In this document: positions 22,237 through 37,200 of the stretch, piece by piece
Layout of the letters: every line of letters begins with the position of its first letter
How positions within the stretch are numbered: position 1 is the stretch's first letter
Source of the DNA: Muricea muricata
Taxonomy: Eukaryota > Cnidaria > Anthozoa > Malacalcyonacea > Plexauridae
NCBI GenBank assembly: GCA_963855995.1
Contig: OY979726.1
Location: 2,878,501 to 2,942,500 of the forward strand
DNA length: 64,000 nucleotides
Direction: 5' to 3'
The notes under the pieces: generated by a model
What the model was told of the DNA's origin: nothing
What the model saw: only the letters and a program-made list of their open reading frames with translations
The model's database searches: none
Position numbers and translations under genes: made by a program

Positions 22237-25200
22237 TTACAACAAGCTGATATCAGGATGCCTTTGCATCACTTGAAACTGCCTGATTGAAAGTTGAAAA
22301 CAAGCCAGTAACATTAACAAGTTGCAACAAATCTGTAAATTTTTTTATTGTTTCGATGTAATTAGATCTTGATATACTATTTACAACATGAGCGGCTGTG
22401 TTTTATCAGCATATACAAACTTGAGTTGAAGGCGAGAGTTGTATATCTGATAGAACACGGATGCAAATTTTGTACATAGCTTGTGAAACTCTCCAATTTT
22501 ATGGATCAGTTTTAGAAGTAATTCTGACAATACATCTTATATCAGACGAGAAAATCAAAGTTAAAAGTTATAAAAATCAACAGAATTCTGTATCAGAGTA
22601 TACAGAGTCCTTCACGCTCATGATTTCTTTTTTGTTTTCTTTAAAAATTATCAATGAGTTTCACAAACATATTGTGCGCACACTAACCTGTGCATTGTAA
22701 GGCTATCTTGTAAAGAAACCAGGCTTGTTTCGAAATGGTTTAACGTCAAATCGATATCAGGTAAATCCAGATCTATGCTGCTAGTACCTTTCTTCAAATT
22801 TGCCTACATAATGAGAGCATTGTATAGGAATTAGCGATGATGAACTGGCTTAGGCCTTGCTTAGGGTTGATCAGGACATTTTGTCAAGCAGCTCACATGA
22901 AATGCTATACACATGCACTACCTGTCACCATACAGATAAGCATTAAGTCAAAATATGCAACAATCTCCATTTCAGATATTCTTGCAGTTGTTTGACCACA
23001 ACATTAGAGTTAAGGAAACTCTCATACAACTCCTGTTCTTTTTTCACAGGGACAAAAGAATTATGACAATTCTACATTACTTGCATGCCAACTCTCATAC
23101 AATTCTTGTTGTCATTTCCGATAGACTCTCAGTTATCGTGATTTGTTCAGGGATTTACCTTCCCTGGTCTGTACCCAGAGCCTGATGGATTTTTTCTTTT
23201 GACACCTTGTCTTGGAACACCTAGATTTGACACATCCAGGTCTTCTTCATCAAGAACTGCTCTCAATTTATCTTCAAATCTGGAACAAATGAACAATGAT
23301 GAGTGAAGAAAGTGAAACGCAGGGCTGTTATGTTCGTATGAGTCCATCCAGCTGAATGTAAAACTTTCCTGGATTCCATGTGGAACAGAGATCTTTGTAT
23401 GTGGTGTGGTCAAGTTTTTTAATTGCCAAAAACAATATGGTTGGTGAGCTGTTTGCCAATTATGGCCAATTTACACAAGCATGGCTATTTTTACCTCACA
23501 TTGTCATGTCTTACAGCATAACAAAAATGAACAAATGTTGACCTTAGTGGATTTGCTTTGGTATTTTCCTTTATAATAAACATTGCAATAAAAACAGACA
23601 AAAATATATGTACATTTACTTGACAAAGTTAAAACTACCCACTCAAAGGTCTGTCTAAAGCACTACAGGAGCAAGATAACATCCTGAATTACCTTTTCCA
23701 GTTTCGTTTCTCTTTTCCAAGATTTCTTTCAAAACATTGAGCTGTGTTTTCCATGTCATCATTGACGAATGATTCTCTTTCTGAAACATTCAATCTTGAG
23801 TGTGGCTCTGTTAGAAATATGACCAAAAGCTAAAACATACAGTGTTTTACAGTTTCTAGATTTGTTATGGTTTGAGGAACAGGGGATAGATAAGGTTCCT
23901 CGACAGTTTAAAGGACTCATCAACATATTGAAAATGCTATGTCAATAGACTAGTTCATACTTGTTAATCGAGTAAGTTCCTTTTCAACCTCAATGGTCAT
24001 GTCATGTATTTTTGATGTCCATGTTTTCTTCCTAAAAACACAAGAAATATTTCATCATACGCACCACAATGCACCACATCACATAAAGAAGACAGTTTAA
24101 TTTGCAACTGGTACAGAGATAAGGGTATTAAAATTAGTTTGTTTCAGGTTTACGCCACCCCAAAAATACTCAAAGTGTTCTTCACTGTCACTAACCTAGC
24201 TTCAGAGTTCTTTTTTATGAATTTTACTGTCTCTGTTGTTGCTTCGGTCCATAATGGAGGTTGTTTAAACTCATGAAGATTTTGCGGTAAATAATGCACA
24301 TTCTCCACCCAAGAAAGAGTATGTACCCAAGACAAGAGCGTTTCAATACAAGCTTCTATTACTTCTGGCCATGGAACATCTGCTGCTGTTAATGTCGTGC
24401 TGGAAAGGTCACTTCTTTCTTTTGCATATAGGCTAAAGATCCTTTCAATGCTACCAAGAAATATAACATGCTGTTGAGCAAAATATATTCCGGTCTCAAA
24501 TCACAGTGACTATAGTCAAATGTTCTAGAACCTGATAAACTATACATGTTTGTTTACCCCAATGTGGGTTTGAGTTATATTATGTAATATTTTGCTTGAT
24601 GTCAAGTTTGTTCGATATCAGAATAGTCTCATAAGATTAAAATTACAATGATGACTGTACTCAGCTGAAATAGACCTTTAACATAATGACATCAAGTGTG
24701 AGATACTACATGAAATTTGATTGGCTTAGAAAAATTGTCAAACCAATAAAATTTCACATAACAAATGTACCAACATCTCTACTACATACCGACTGATCAA
24801 TGCGAAACCACAATTTTTGAAAGGTTCTTCTTTCAGTAACATGTTGATATAATCAAGACACAATATGTATTCTGAATGCCACGTTCCTGAAAATGTAAAA
24901 AACAAACAGTTTCAACCCATCCATTTTAAGTCTAACTTTTTATTTTAATTATGAATGTAACTTATTCATAGTAACCAAGGGTAACAATACATTGGGTCAG
25001 AATAAAATAATGTTAGCTATCTGGTTAGATTAGGTTAAGACTACCTCAACCTCCTTGGTAAGGGCCATCATCCCTCAAGTACAGTATATAAGGAGCATTG
25101 TTGCTACATCAGAGATCGTTGCCCTGATGAGCCCACTCAGTTGTTCATGCAATTTGATCTGATTCAACCAGAATACTGAGAATATCAAGCTAAACATGAC

Positions 25201-28200
25201 TATTTTGACTAATTATAGCTCTTACCATCTGCAGCTAGAGAAGATGGCAAAGGAAGCTTCAGTTTTCTAAGAATGGAATGCAACTGCAAAAGAGTTCCTG
25301 AAGAATTCCAAGAAACTGGAAGACAGTCTGCAAAACAGAAAGAAGTTTATCATTCAACATTTTCCCAGAGAGATTTTACATTGAAGATCTCACAATTTTA
25401 CCTGCTGCAATTAACTCTGGGATAGGCAACGATATGTCCTTGAGTTTAACATTGGTAAGCATAGCAATGATGTGATCAATCACAGCGTTGTACAGGCCGA
25501 CAATTACCTCTGGACACTAAAAGGAATGTTCTATCAGTGCTGCTTATTCAGTTGAATATAGAGTATAGAGATTAGGTTGACATTTCTTTATCATATTTAA
25601 AGGGTAATGGCAATAAAGCATTTAACAGCTTTCTCATACTTTGCTTGACTCTCGGGATATTTGGACCTAAAGATGTGAGCTGTCCACCATCGTGGGTGAG
25701 CCTAAAAAATTTCCCTTAATAAAGTAAGTAACAGACAATAGTTGGCAAAATACTTTTGTTCTATGCATAATATCAAAGTAGAAACGAACTTCTAGATTGT
25801 TTTGATCACTTCTTGTCAATAATGAAATGTAGCATGATCCCGCTTGAGACATAACATGCATATCCTTAAAAACTCAAAATGGCAGACAGCTCGCGTGTTT
25901 CAGCCGAAATATGTCAAGAATCAAGCCAGATATCAAAAAGCTGTACAAGTCTTTGCGTTATTTCAAAGTCTCTTTGTTCACAGCGGAAAACGTTTGTTGC
26001 TGCTATTACCCTTTAATTGAAACTTGTGAATAACATAAGAGAAGGCGAACCTGAGGCTGGAGAAGTGCTTCCTTTCTTAGAGTTGTTTCTTCATATACAG
26101 GGGTCGTGAAATGCTTCAGAATTTCTACAAGAACAACAAGTGTTTTCATCTAGACACTCTCTTATTGATCATTTTCCTAAATAACCCAGTAGATTTCAAA
26201 ACTGTTGTAAATGAAACAGTTTGGAATAAGCCTCAAAAAATACATGAAAGTGGGCAGGCGAAAATTTGTTCATCAACTTGTAATGGCCCAGGCCAAAGAA
26301 ACCAAGAGTTGCATGAAGATTGCCAATCATGTGTCTAGTTAAGGGTTACATGGAGTTGAGCTTGGAGTTGAGGTGTGTGCAATTCCAACTAGATTACAAT
26401 AAACAACTCTTACTAAAGTCACTGCTGTTAACCTTAAAGGACACAAACATAACTCTGATGGTTTGAGCAAAGGCCCTTTAATGGAAACCCTCAATAACCC
26501 TGTATTTTTTTGTTTGATCACCAAAGATAACTCATATTTATATTAATTACATGTGACACTAACCTCTTTCAACAAAGCCTTTTAAAGTAGTTTTTTGGAT
26601 CAAAGGTGACGCGGGACGATGGGACATTAACCAAAGTAGCACATGGATAAGCTGAAAATATTGATTAGACAGAGTAAACAACATAAGATAAGCCAAAGCA
26701 AGGTTAAAGCAAATAAAAGTCTCTAAAATACGTCAAGGGAAGCCATCGAATAGCATCTCTAAAAGGGGATGAAAAGTAAACTGTGAACTTGTGGATGGAT
26801 AGATGTACAGGTGCACTCTATAAAACTTTGTATATTTGAACAGGGATTACGTTATCCTTTACTAGGCATAATTTTTCCATACAATTAACTATCACAGATT
26901 AGGGTGAGGGTAACATTACCAGAAAGGGAGGGCAGAAGCAAGACTGCTAATAGTTTTGCACATTTTAAAATTTTCAAACCTGATTGTGAAGCTGATCGGA
27001 ATCACAGGAATCTTGTTCAGCATACACAGCGCAATCAGAGATCAGTCCTTCCCTACTCAATGCATCTATATCAAGCTGATCTTCAATTATACCTGGTAAA
27101 ACATCGTAGAGTGAGTGCACTACAGCATACTTATCGAAGTAATGGTTTGGAAAATCGTTAGGATCCAAAATGTTGTCTACCCAAACCTTTTACTGCAGCC
27201 ATAAATACAAAGAAAATCACAATGTACATTTACACCTGATTTAATGCTGACATTAAACACTATATACTGGTATATGTAGCATTGTGTTTTAAGAAGTTCA
27301 AAAGACAATTCATGTTTTATACAATATAAAACGCTTAGGTGTGTATATTGTATAATAATACTCTTACTCGCGTTTTAAATATTACGTGAAATTCATAATT
27401 TATGTTTATGATTAGATCCCGCATGGTAATGCACACTGTATATTTTTCCAACAATCCCAACCCAATATACAATTCCCAACAATCCAGGCAACACAAACAA
27501 AGCCTTTCACCACAGCTGAAAAGAGTATCTTAAAATTAGTAAAAATGACAAAGTGCGGTGAAAAAAGTCTGAAAAATATTGCTGTGCAAAGGTTGTGAAT
27601 TTTGTATGTATTTGTATTATACACAATAGAGCCACAAATGTGGGTTTTTCGTGCGTAATACAAACATATACAAAATTCGTACATTTTGCAAGGCTATGTT
27701 TTCCGTATTTTACAACAATTCGCCACCAAACTTTGCATTTCTTTGCTCTATCAGTCTTTTTAGTTGTTGCGAGACATTTTGTTCGTATTGCCTGGATCAA
27801 AATTTAGCCTATAACGGTAATTGTCCATTAAATCGTTCCTCAAGGTTACAAACAGACTGGTAGATCTTACTTTGTTCAACAATGCTGTTAATATTCATGA
27901 TGACCACTGGAATTCCAGGCAGGTGTGGTTTACTTCTCAAAATTTGTCTCAGCCTTGTTCGACAGTTGCTCCAGAACTAAATGTAGAACAAAAACGGTGC
28001 AAATTCTTTGATAATTGAAGTCTTTTCAGATGATCAATTTCAATGGTTAATTCCAAATACAAGATAAACTTTTTGGGAAGTAAGAATCTATTAGGGCAGC
28101 TCCGGGCAACCTTGAAATTAGTAAAAAAATTCAATAATGTAATTTGTTTATTACTGTCATGTTTGGAGGTCAGAATAAAAATTTATATGAATCAAAGATT

Positions 28201-31200
28201 TAGTATCAATTAAACAGACATTTATTGCACAATTAGCCATATTGAGCCACATTAGAACATTTTTTGCCCAGATGCTACAAACTTGAAAAACTTAAGGTTT
28301 ACAAACTTTTTTTAATCTCACACAAACTAAATAACATCATTCAGTGGGTAAACTGTGGATTTACAGAGTACTACCATATGTGGGGCCACTTTCACGTATA
28401 GTCCACTGCTATTGTTGAAAGCGAGGTTTACATATAGTCGGGGAGGCAGAGGTACAAAAATATATGTTTACTTACCATACCGAGGGACAATTTCATTTTA
28501 TGTTTATATTGTACCTTTAGGTCTAATAAATATATTTCTGCATGTTGAACGCGATAAAATTTCTTACGGGCTCCAGCCAACACGTTTTTCCCGAAATTTT
28601 CTATAAAACTATATTATTGTCAAGAAAGGCGAAATTTCAGATTTATTTCTAGGAAAAACCACTTACGTTATCAAAAAGGTAATAAAAAATTACATATAAC
28701 ACATTATTATGGTTACTTTTATTTTTCACATTTTTGTTGAGTTATGAGCGTTTGAAAACTTATTTTCCGACTAGTGCCCAGGAAATTAGCGCCATTTTAG
28801 GACACTTTCCCATTTTGAAGCAGCAATAACTCAAAAACGGCTTGAAAAACAAGGGTGCCCGTAATGATGTCTTATATGTTGTTTCTTATAAGCTTTCTCA
28901 TGATACAAGTTATTTTTCAAATAAGCGAATTTGAAAGTTTACTATTTTTGACCACATAATAGTTTTATAATAAAACTGAAGAAAAACGTGTTGATCGAAG
29001 GCCGCAAGATAAATCGAGCCAAACAACATTCAGAATTGTGATATTAGGCACCCAACGGACAATTTAAGAGCAAAATTGATTTGTCCCTCGAGAAGGTAGG
29101 TAAAATTACCTCTGCCTCCATGACTAATATGAAAGCATGCTGTGTAAAGGTCCAAAACGGGCTGTGTATTAGTGTATGATTATCACAGTTCACGATAATA
29201 GCTTCGTTGACTCAGCGTTGAAAGAATGAAATTACCAGTGTTATTTTTGTAAAATTGACATGGTTTATTCACTATACACTGGTTGGTTAATGTGCCATTT
29301 TGAGCGATTCTCAATTTTCGTTCTTCAATATGATTGTTAAGTGTTGTCAAAGCACCCTCACTAACAAATATTTTCCCGTATTGAGCCAAATTAGAACATT
29401 ATTTGCACAGATGCTACAAAACTGAAAAACTTCAAGTTTAAAATCTTTTTTTAATCTCACACTGACTAAATGACATCATTCAGTGCATAACTCCCTCATA
29501 CCATTTTATCTCGACGTTGACCAGTGGGGTCAAGAATAAAAATAACTCCAGTTAGGCCGAGAAGTAAACTATGCTGTTGGGCTTTCCTCAGCTCATCACT
29601 TGATAAAGAACCATAACAAGCCTAAACAGAATTCAAAAAAGATAAAAAAATGGTGAAATGGGGCTGCTTTGCTTTATTCATGGTATCTACCTACCTTGAC
29701 ATCGTACTTGAATCCGGGTGTTTCCAGTGATACTTGTTTTTCTGACAGTTGCTCGAACTGCAACATTACAAGACATGTCAAATAAGGTGTGTTAATGATG
29801 CTTCCTAGAGCGGCTGCGAGCTACACAGCCAGGAATGCCACAAGCCTGATACAAGTTGCGCATTTTACCTGCTTCATGCAAAATCAAGGTGGATAAAGCC
29901 TGTTGGCGTGAAAATCGGACTCAGGCAACTTGAGTCTCAATGCCACAAGTAACATCAAGCTTGTGAAACAACGTCCTGGCAGTCTACTTGCAACAAGCCT
30001 GTTGACAACTTACAGCAGACTTTTTGGAGCAAGCGATGTGAAGGTACCCTGATTGGCTGTGTGAAGGAAGACACCTTACATTTAGGGTACTGGTTAAAGC
30101 TCATTCTGAACTCTTGGGCAAGTTTTTTAATGCAGCAAGTCTTTAAATATCAAGGTCCATCTATTTGTCTGATTTTTACACACTTGGTGGCATGGAACGA
30201 ACAGGCTCAATGGAACTTAATTATAAGGCCTAAAAATTACAAGTTGTTCCAGGTTGTCGAAAACATAATGTGAAAATTTTGTCGGGGAAACATTGTTCCT
30301 GGTTGACTAGGGAAAATATTGTGCCAACAATATTGTTACATGCTGTTTCAACATCTTCTGATTTTTGGGCGTGGCCAAACTTGCATCAAGCCGTGAAACC
30401 GTTAGAATGCATAACACAAATCAAATCCGTACGTAATTAACTTGGTGCGTAATTAATTCTACATATCTCAGCCACTAAGCCAACCTTAATTGGGCAAAAA
30501 GCGTACAACATTCCGCAGAGCTTTGTTTGACACCAAAATTGAGCACCAGCCCACCACCTCAGAGAAAAAAAAGGCTTTCTCTGACGACCTCGCCAATGAA
30601 GACCTCAATACGCTTATCTATTAAAAAATAGCAAAAATTCCTACCTTTTTTTGGAGTTCTGCAGGAACAGGGCGACAGTGAGAGACATTTTGTGAACGAA
30701 GCTTAAACTTGATTAAGCTCTCAATCCTGGTCAGTGAAAAATGTTCAACATGGTTGGCGAACGAGACAAGCAACTTCATGCAATCATTGGAATCCGAGCT
30801 CCTGCTTGAATTAAGCTTGCTTGAGTTCAGTTCGGTATAAAGTCTTCTCAAGTTAATCGGCTGCATTGCTCGGAGCCTATAATGTAAATTCCAGAGTTGC
30901 AACTGTAGCCCTAATTGTACAAATGAAGTTTAGGAAGGGGGGGGGGGGGGGGCTCTCTTGATGAGAGGTAACCAATTAATAAATTGTTCGGTATAATTTT
31001 TCTATTAGTCAGTAAAATTCGAATATATATTCAGCTTTGCAAAATATGAAACATAATTCACACACATGATTTCATCGCTAATCTACTATACAACATTGAA
31101 GTATGAAGATGCAATTAAAATGTGTTAGGTTTTCATCTATGAAGAATGCCATTCGAATATTTGAACAAATAGAGTCCATCACAATCTATCATTTATTATT

Positions 31201-34200
31201 TAGAAGGGGACTCAGACCCTCCTCAGAATGAAGGAACCCTCCTCCGCTGTTCTACCACACTCTATATAATATCGGAACCGAATAAAGATATAACACCTTT
31301 TCATTTCCTGTTCCTCCACTTTGTCCGTAAGTAGTTTTTGAAGCTCTTCGCGTTCTTTGATAAGGCTGGGGAGAAAAAAGATAAAACTATTACGATTTGG
31401 TGTAGCTGAATCGATCTGTGCAAGTTTCAGAGCATTCTACTTTCTTAGTTTAGTGTGTTATTATATGAGTTAAAACAGTTTAGTCGACAATCAATTCATT
31501 CGTTAATCAGTTAGACCACTAATATGGACACTCCAAGGAAACGGAATCGGTCGGTTCCAGATCGATCTAAATTAGACCGAAGCAAAAGCCTACCAAATGT
31601 GGACAGGCATTACCTTGACAATAATGCTGGGGTTGTTGGTATTTTCCCTGTCGGGTCTTGAGTAGTGAGTAACTTATCAAGCTGTTGCTTTGTACTCAAC
31701 ATTGGAGGATTTGCAGGCATTTCTTTAAGTACGTTTCTGATATGTATACGGGTGTGGTATTCTTTGGACCATCTAGAAGGAAATTGAAATATCATAATAT
31801 ACATTTTACGATGTGATATATTGGGATCCTATTCTATGACATGACAAGGTATGGTATGGTATTGTATTGTATTGTATGGTATTGTATGGTATGGTATGGT
31901 ATGGTATGGTATGGTATGGTATGGTATGGTATGGTATGGTATGGTATGGTATGGTATGGTATGGTATGGTATGGTATGGTATGGTATGGTATGGTATGGT
32001 ATGGTATGGTATGGTATGGTATGGTATGGTATGGTATGGTATGGTATGGTATGGTATGGTATGGTATGGTATGGTATGGTATGGTATGGTATGGTATGGT
32101 ATGGTATGGTATGGTATATCATATGATACGATACGATATATATGATTTGGTCTGATATGGTTTGGTGTGGTATGGTATGTTATGGTATAGCATGGTACGG
32201 TTTGGTATATTATGCTATGAATGAAACCAATTCAATATTCACAGCATCATCTGTACCTTTGAAAGCATCTCTTCAGTCGGCGTCTGCGGACTATCTCAGC
32301 TTTCTTCCACAAAACAGCTTTCTTTTGCTTAACAATATCCTTACGGGCAGAGACAGCGACTTCGTGACACTGTTCATTCATGACGTCTTCCACCATCTCT
32401 TTCATTACGACTGCTGACATCCTAGCAAAACTTTGCGCCTTCAACTGCTGGCGTATTATCCTATGGAAATTGAGACATTTGAAGGCATTATATATTGAGA
32501 GTACATAGCCCGGTTTTCTTTACAAAAACATTTTCTTCCCCGGGGAAAAATATGTTGTAAAAAAACATTTTCTTCCCCAGGGAAAAATATGTTGGTTAAG
32601 CATTGAATCAATGTTTGGAATCACCTTCAGGACATTGAATCGACATTCAAATTAGATTGAAAATGCAAATTGGATCAACCTTACTCTCCTGAGGTTGAAA
32701 AAACATTCATATTACATTGTCAATTCCATGAACCACATTTCAACCTTGAATCAACGTCGAGACAAGTGAAGTCGACGTCGCATAATGCAATCATGAATGG
32801 ACGTTTACTAATGTTGAACCAACGTTTGCAAAACAACGACAGCTTATTATGACGTTGCATGCCAGCACACAGTCGACGTGTCAACTTATTCCCAAAAGGT
32901 TTGACAAGGTCACAGAATTCAGAAGCCCCGGAATACCAACTGAAGATGGAGACAGAATACCTGTTTATAAACTGGATGAGATGTTTTCGTCACTCAGCTG
33001 CAAAACATCCAATCTATATGCAACTTACCTTTTTGTGTCCTCAGCCACGGCAACCAATTCATTTCTCAGGAAATCTCTTATGAACTCGTTCATAACAACG
33101 ACGGACATGCGAGCGCGTGATTCCGCAACCTCAGCTTTTCTCCTACGGAGACGTGAGAAAAGTGTGATTGAGAGCAAACACTGTTTCGCGAAAAATCTCG
33201 TGAGGGATTAGACATTGGATTTTTAAAGGGATCGCATGATACGTTGCATTCTGAGCCAACACGGTAATTCTTTTATGTTTAGAATCATTGTACCATTAAA
33301 GTTCACATGAAACGAAAATTTCTATTGCATAATATGCAAGAACTTTTAAACTAACAAAAGTTGTTTTATGCTTTCTTGTCGAGTGCTCCGCTGATTAGAT
33401 ATTTGCCCACTACTGACATCTCATTTTCAATCATGGGTTGTTGTTTACCAGTTATCTGTGCTGATCAAACATAATCATATATTTTAACAGTTTTTTTGTT
33501 CCACCTTAATTTGGTGTTTCCCTTGAATTTACTGTATGCAGTTCAGCGATCAGGCAATATCTGACAAGTATTGTTGCATTTTACGCTACACAGCTATCTA
33601 TTGAATCACAGTACCTCCTTATTTCCAATTCATTTTTGATGCATTCCTGGGCGATTTCTTTGAGCATGATGGACAGTGAATCATTAACAAACTTATCAGC
33701 GAAATCATTTGTTAACTGCAGCTCAAAATCAACCTAAAACAACAAAAGCCAAAATATAATCATACCACTTCTGGTATCGCAAAATAGCAAGTTTGCATAC
33801 ATACATATTACCGATATCCGAACTACCTGGCGAACTGCGTCTTCACTAATAGTCTGGACCATGTCGACAACAGCTTCGTCCACCAAATCTACGCACGTAC
33901 TCTCGATTGCCTGAAAATATGAAGAGATTTAACTCGTTATTGTCAACTAGTTCTCCATCTCGCAGGAGGTACAATTGGAAAAACGCACAAATTGTAGCAA
34001 ACCTGAAAACAAGTTGTAACAAGTCGTGTTGACAAGTTGTGTTCGCGTTGCTTGTTCCACGTTATTGAAACAAGTTTAGAACAAGCTGTTAACAACTTGT
34101 AAAAGTTTGATGGGAATATCAGTCTTGTCACAAGATTGCTCCAACTGTTCCAACTAGACTGATACAGTCATGACATATGTAACAAACTGTTACAGCCTTG

Positions 34201-37200
34201 TGTTGCCAACTCCTAAACTCAACACCTACTGTTGCAAGATTGTCACAAAGTTGATAACAGCTTGTTTCAAAATTATTGACAATTTGGGACAAGCAGTGCG
34301 AAAACGGGATATTGATGGCTTGTTTGACAAAGCTGTTACAAGAAACATTACATTTAAACGCAATTTCAAAATTCATGAATAATTAGCGATGTTTTTACCC
34401 TATTAAACTTTCCAGACAACATCACATGGACACCCTTGTATAAACCCATACAAATTAATGTAAATCAGTTAGAAACATTTATGTTGTAACAGAAAAATAC
34501 AATCACGAGTGTAAGTAACATTATAACTCATGTCTATCAATTCCTTGCGCAAGTTGTTTACAACACTCGTGCCGTGTCGTACTGAATACATAGATATACT
34601 GTACATCAGAGCAACTTGAGGCGCTGTTAGGCCCGTTTTCCACTTCAACCGTGTCGTAGCGAAACGTAACGTATTTCATTGTTTCGAGAACACTCAAGCA
34701 GAACTGATGATATGGACACAATGGAACACGCTACGTTTCGCTACGATACGGTTGAAGTGGACAACGGGCTTTACATCATCCAACTTGTCTCGCAACGAAT
34801 TTATTATAAAAATTCGAGTTTCATGATCAGGGATGTTACACAATGCGACGTCTCTTGCAAATTGCCTCGCCATCTCACTAGAGACTGGGATCTATTTTTT
34901 ACACAGCGAGTTTCTCTCGGCTGCTTAACAGAAATATTGCGAGACAAGTTGCGAGAGGGGTGTTATACTGTGCAGTGGCTAGAAGCTTCGTTGCAGCGTT
35001 GCGGCGGTAATCTTTGCGGAAAGTTGAGCCTGATTCTACTTCGTTCAATGCTTCTTGCAATAAAAATGCTGCCTGACTTTACAATTGCGAGGCGTGTTAC
35101 ACCTTGCAATTTCGCTTGCAACTAGTGTCGCAACAAAGTTGCGAGACAAGTTGCGGCACGATTTGCATAGTGTAACAGCCCCTTTATATGTACATACTGT
35201 ATCTTCACCTTATTTAAAATCACTCTTGGATCCTCTGCGGGCACCTGTGCCACAGGACTCTGCTGTTCAGAAGACAGGTGGAGTGAGGACTCATACATAT
35301 CGTACGGTGAGTCTGGTTCGGGGGTATCTGGTGTACTTTGCAGCATTTGCGCGAGACGCGATAGACCAATGTATCGACCATCAGTATCAAAACTGGATAC
35401 AGGTTGGTGGATTGCAAGAACATTTAATGGTGAACCGTTTACAACCTGGTCAAAGAAATGATAACGAATTTTAGACATGAGGAGAGACGGTTAATGTAAC
35501 CAAAGAACTCAACAAGTACGGAAGCGATAACTGCAGGTAAAAGCCCAGTGTTTTGGTAAAGCCTAGATGGCGAACATTGACGTTCAGCAACAATAATGCC
35601 GTGAACAGTTTTCGCAAGACTGTATCGAAAACCAATGTAATGTTTTGTTGTTCTTTTGTGAAAAAGTTACATCCCGGCACAATCCTGGCAAAATCACAGT
35701 ACGGCGAATAAACAGTAGGGCCAATCAACAGTGCAACATGTCCCCCTATTTTAATGCTATAGACTGGCCATAGTAATGGCCTGAATCAACCATCATTTTT
35801 TACATAATAGTACGTGTTCATTCTGCATTTTCATTGGTCGCGAGCTGTGTGTTATTAAAGTACACACGCACGGATGACGTCAACTGATGGCATGATCTAA
35901 TTTAGCTGATTTATTTCGCGGGTCTTCGCATGATTTTTGTCAACTTTATTATAATATAAAACAAATAGATTTCATTTTTTGCGTACGTCTGTACTGTAAT
36001 AGATCACAGATGACGCCATAGCGTGTGAAGAACAAAAAGTCACGCACTCGACTGCGTCTCGTGCGTACTTTTTTGTTCTTCACACGCTATGACGTCATCT
36101 GTGATCTATTACAGTACAGACGTACGCAAAAATGAAATCTATTTGTTAAATAGAAATCGAAAGCAATTAGTATAATTGTTTTAGTAGCATCAGAGATCTA
36201 ACATGACATATTCAACAAAAAAATTTTTATATCCCTTTGGGAGGAGACCAGAATACTCGAAAAAATCCACGACTTCGGTCCCTGACTCTTCACATACTAC
36301 TAAAGATTCACTGGAACTCACAAAGCCACCGCAGCAGCACGGAGCATTGCCTACCTCGCCAACTGAACAGTTTCTCTTGCTTTCAACCACGTTGATTGCC
36401 CGTTGCATCGGAAACGCTGTCTCAGGGTCAGTGAAGGACATTTTTGAAAATTGAACATGACCCTCATTGGTGGTAAAGTTATAGTGAGAACAAAATCGAG
36501 ACGCCTGCAAATAAGTATATTACGATTAGTATATTACCATGCAAGTATAATACGATTGAAGAAGTTTACCATACGTATACAGGGTACATTATCGTTGTGG
36601 ACAGTTACCAGTATTATAAATAACAGGAATTTCACCTGCCTGCGACCTAAGAGTTTAAATTTGTCCTGTTTCTGTTTTTGAAGTATCAGAAGTTGGGCTG
36701 CTCGTCGAGCTGCCATTTCCGCGTAGACCCACGCAAACGGCAAAAAATCGTAGTCGATCAAAGTTTCAAGAGTCCTTTTGTTTCGGAGAATAAATCACAA
36801 ACGCACGAGAAGGAAATGCCACAGACTTCATGCAAGTTGCAGATCTCACGACTTGATGCAAGTTTGTAGTCAAGTTGCATGAATAAGTCTGTAAACTCTT
36901 GCAACAAGCTTGTCGATAAGAGATCTTGACAATCGACTTGCATGAAGCCTGTAAACAACTTAACTGGCAGCAGACTTGTTATCACCAATCCGGAGGAAGT
37001 CAAATGAACGCATCCTGATATCGTCTTGATTACTACAAGGTAGCAGTAGACCTGCCTGGCTATACATGTGCTTCAGTAGCGAGGACAGCCCGACAATTAG
37101 CTCATGCTATGCAAATTTAAGTCACTATCGTTATTCATTTCTTTAGCAATTGATTCCTTATACGGTCTATAAACACAGAAAAATTTGCATTTGCATGACC

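Larger units (their letters stand above)
22237..35445 (-). other. MCM3AP: MCM3AP exons 16-38, C-terminal half
   Basis: Residues about 1109-2075. Exons 17-22 give Arg/Lys/Glu-rich helices ending in [18 protein letters not shown], the region where GANP proteins bind ENY2 and centrins. Exons 23-33 match the MCM3AP C-terminal domain ([62 protein letters not shown]). The tail has the [14 protein letters not shown] segment. The last exon (22237-22282) adds only 14 residues and stops with TAA; it was chosen for its pyrimidine-rich acceptor and correct phase. No canonical AATAAA follows the stop; AATATA occurs about 135 bp downstream on the minus strand. Confidence 0.85.

Noticed and set aside
22069..22290. 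Plus-strand open frame of 73 codons with protein-like composition ([21 protein letters not shown])
   Set aside because: It overlaps, antisense, the last MCM3AP exon and 3' UTR, and has no recognised family or splice partner. I kept the minus-strand exon because its phase and acceptor fit; the plus-strand frame remains an unexplained curiosity.
27949..28134. Minus-strand frame [15 protein letters not shown] as an MCM3AP exon
   Set aside because: The exon at 27,871-27,976 ([17 protein letters not shown]) fits the expected GANP sequence and phase directly; inserting the other frame would break the alignment.
30930..30950. G-quadruplex or regulatory element at poly-G runs (also 41,136, 59,345, 63,792)
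   Set aside because: Single homopolymer runs in non-coding DNA with no conserved context; likely slippage products or assembly uncertainty.
31829..32155. Long open frames of 90-104 codons in the TATGG tract
   Set aside because: They are produced by a stop-free pentanucleotide repeat in all three frames.
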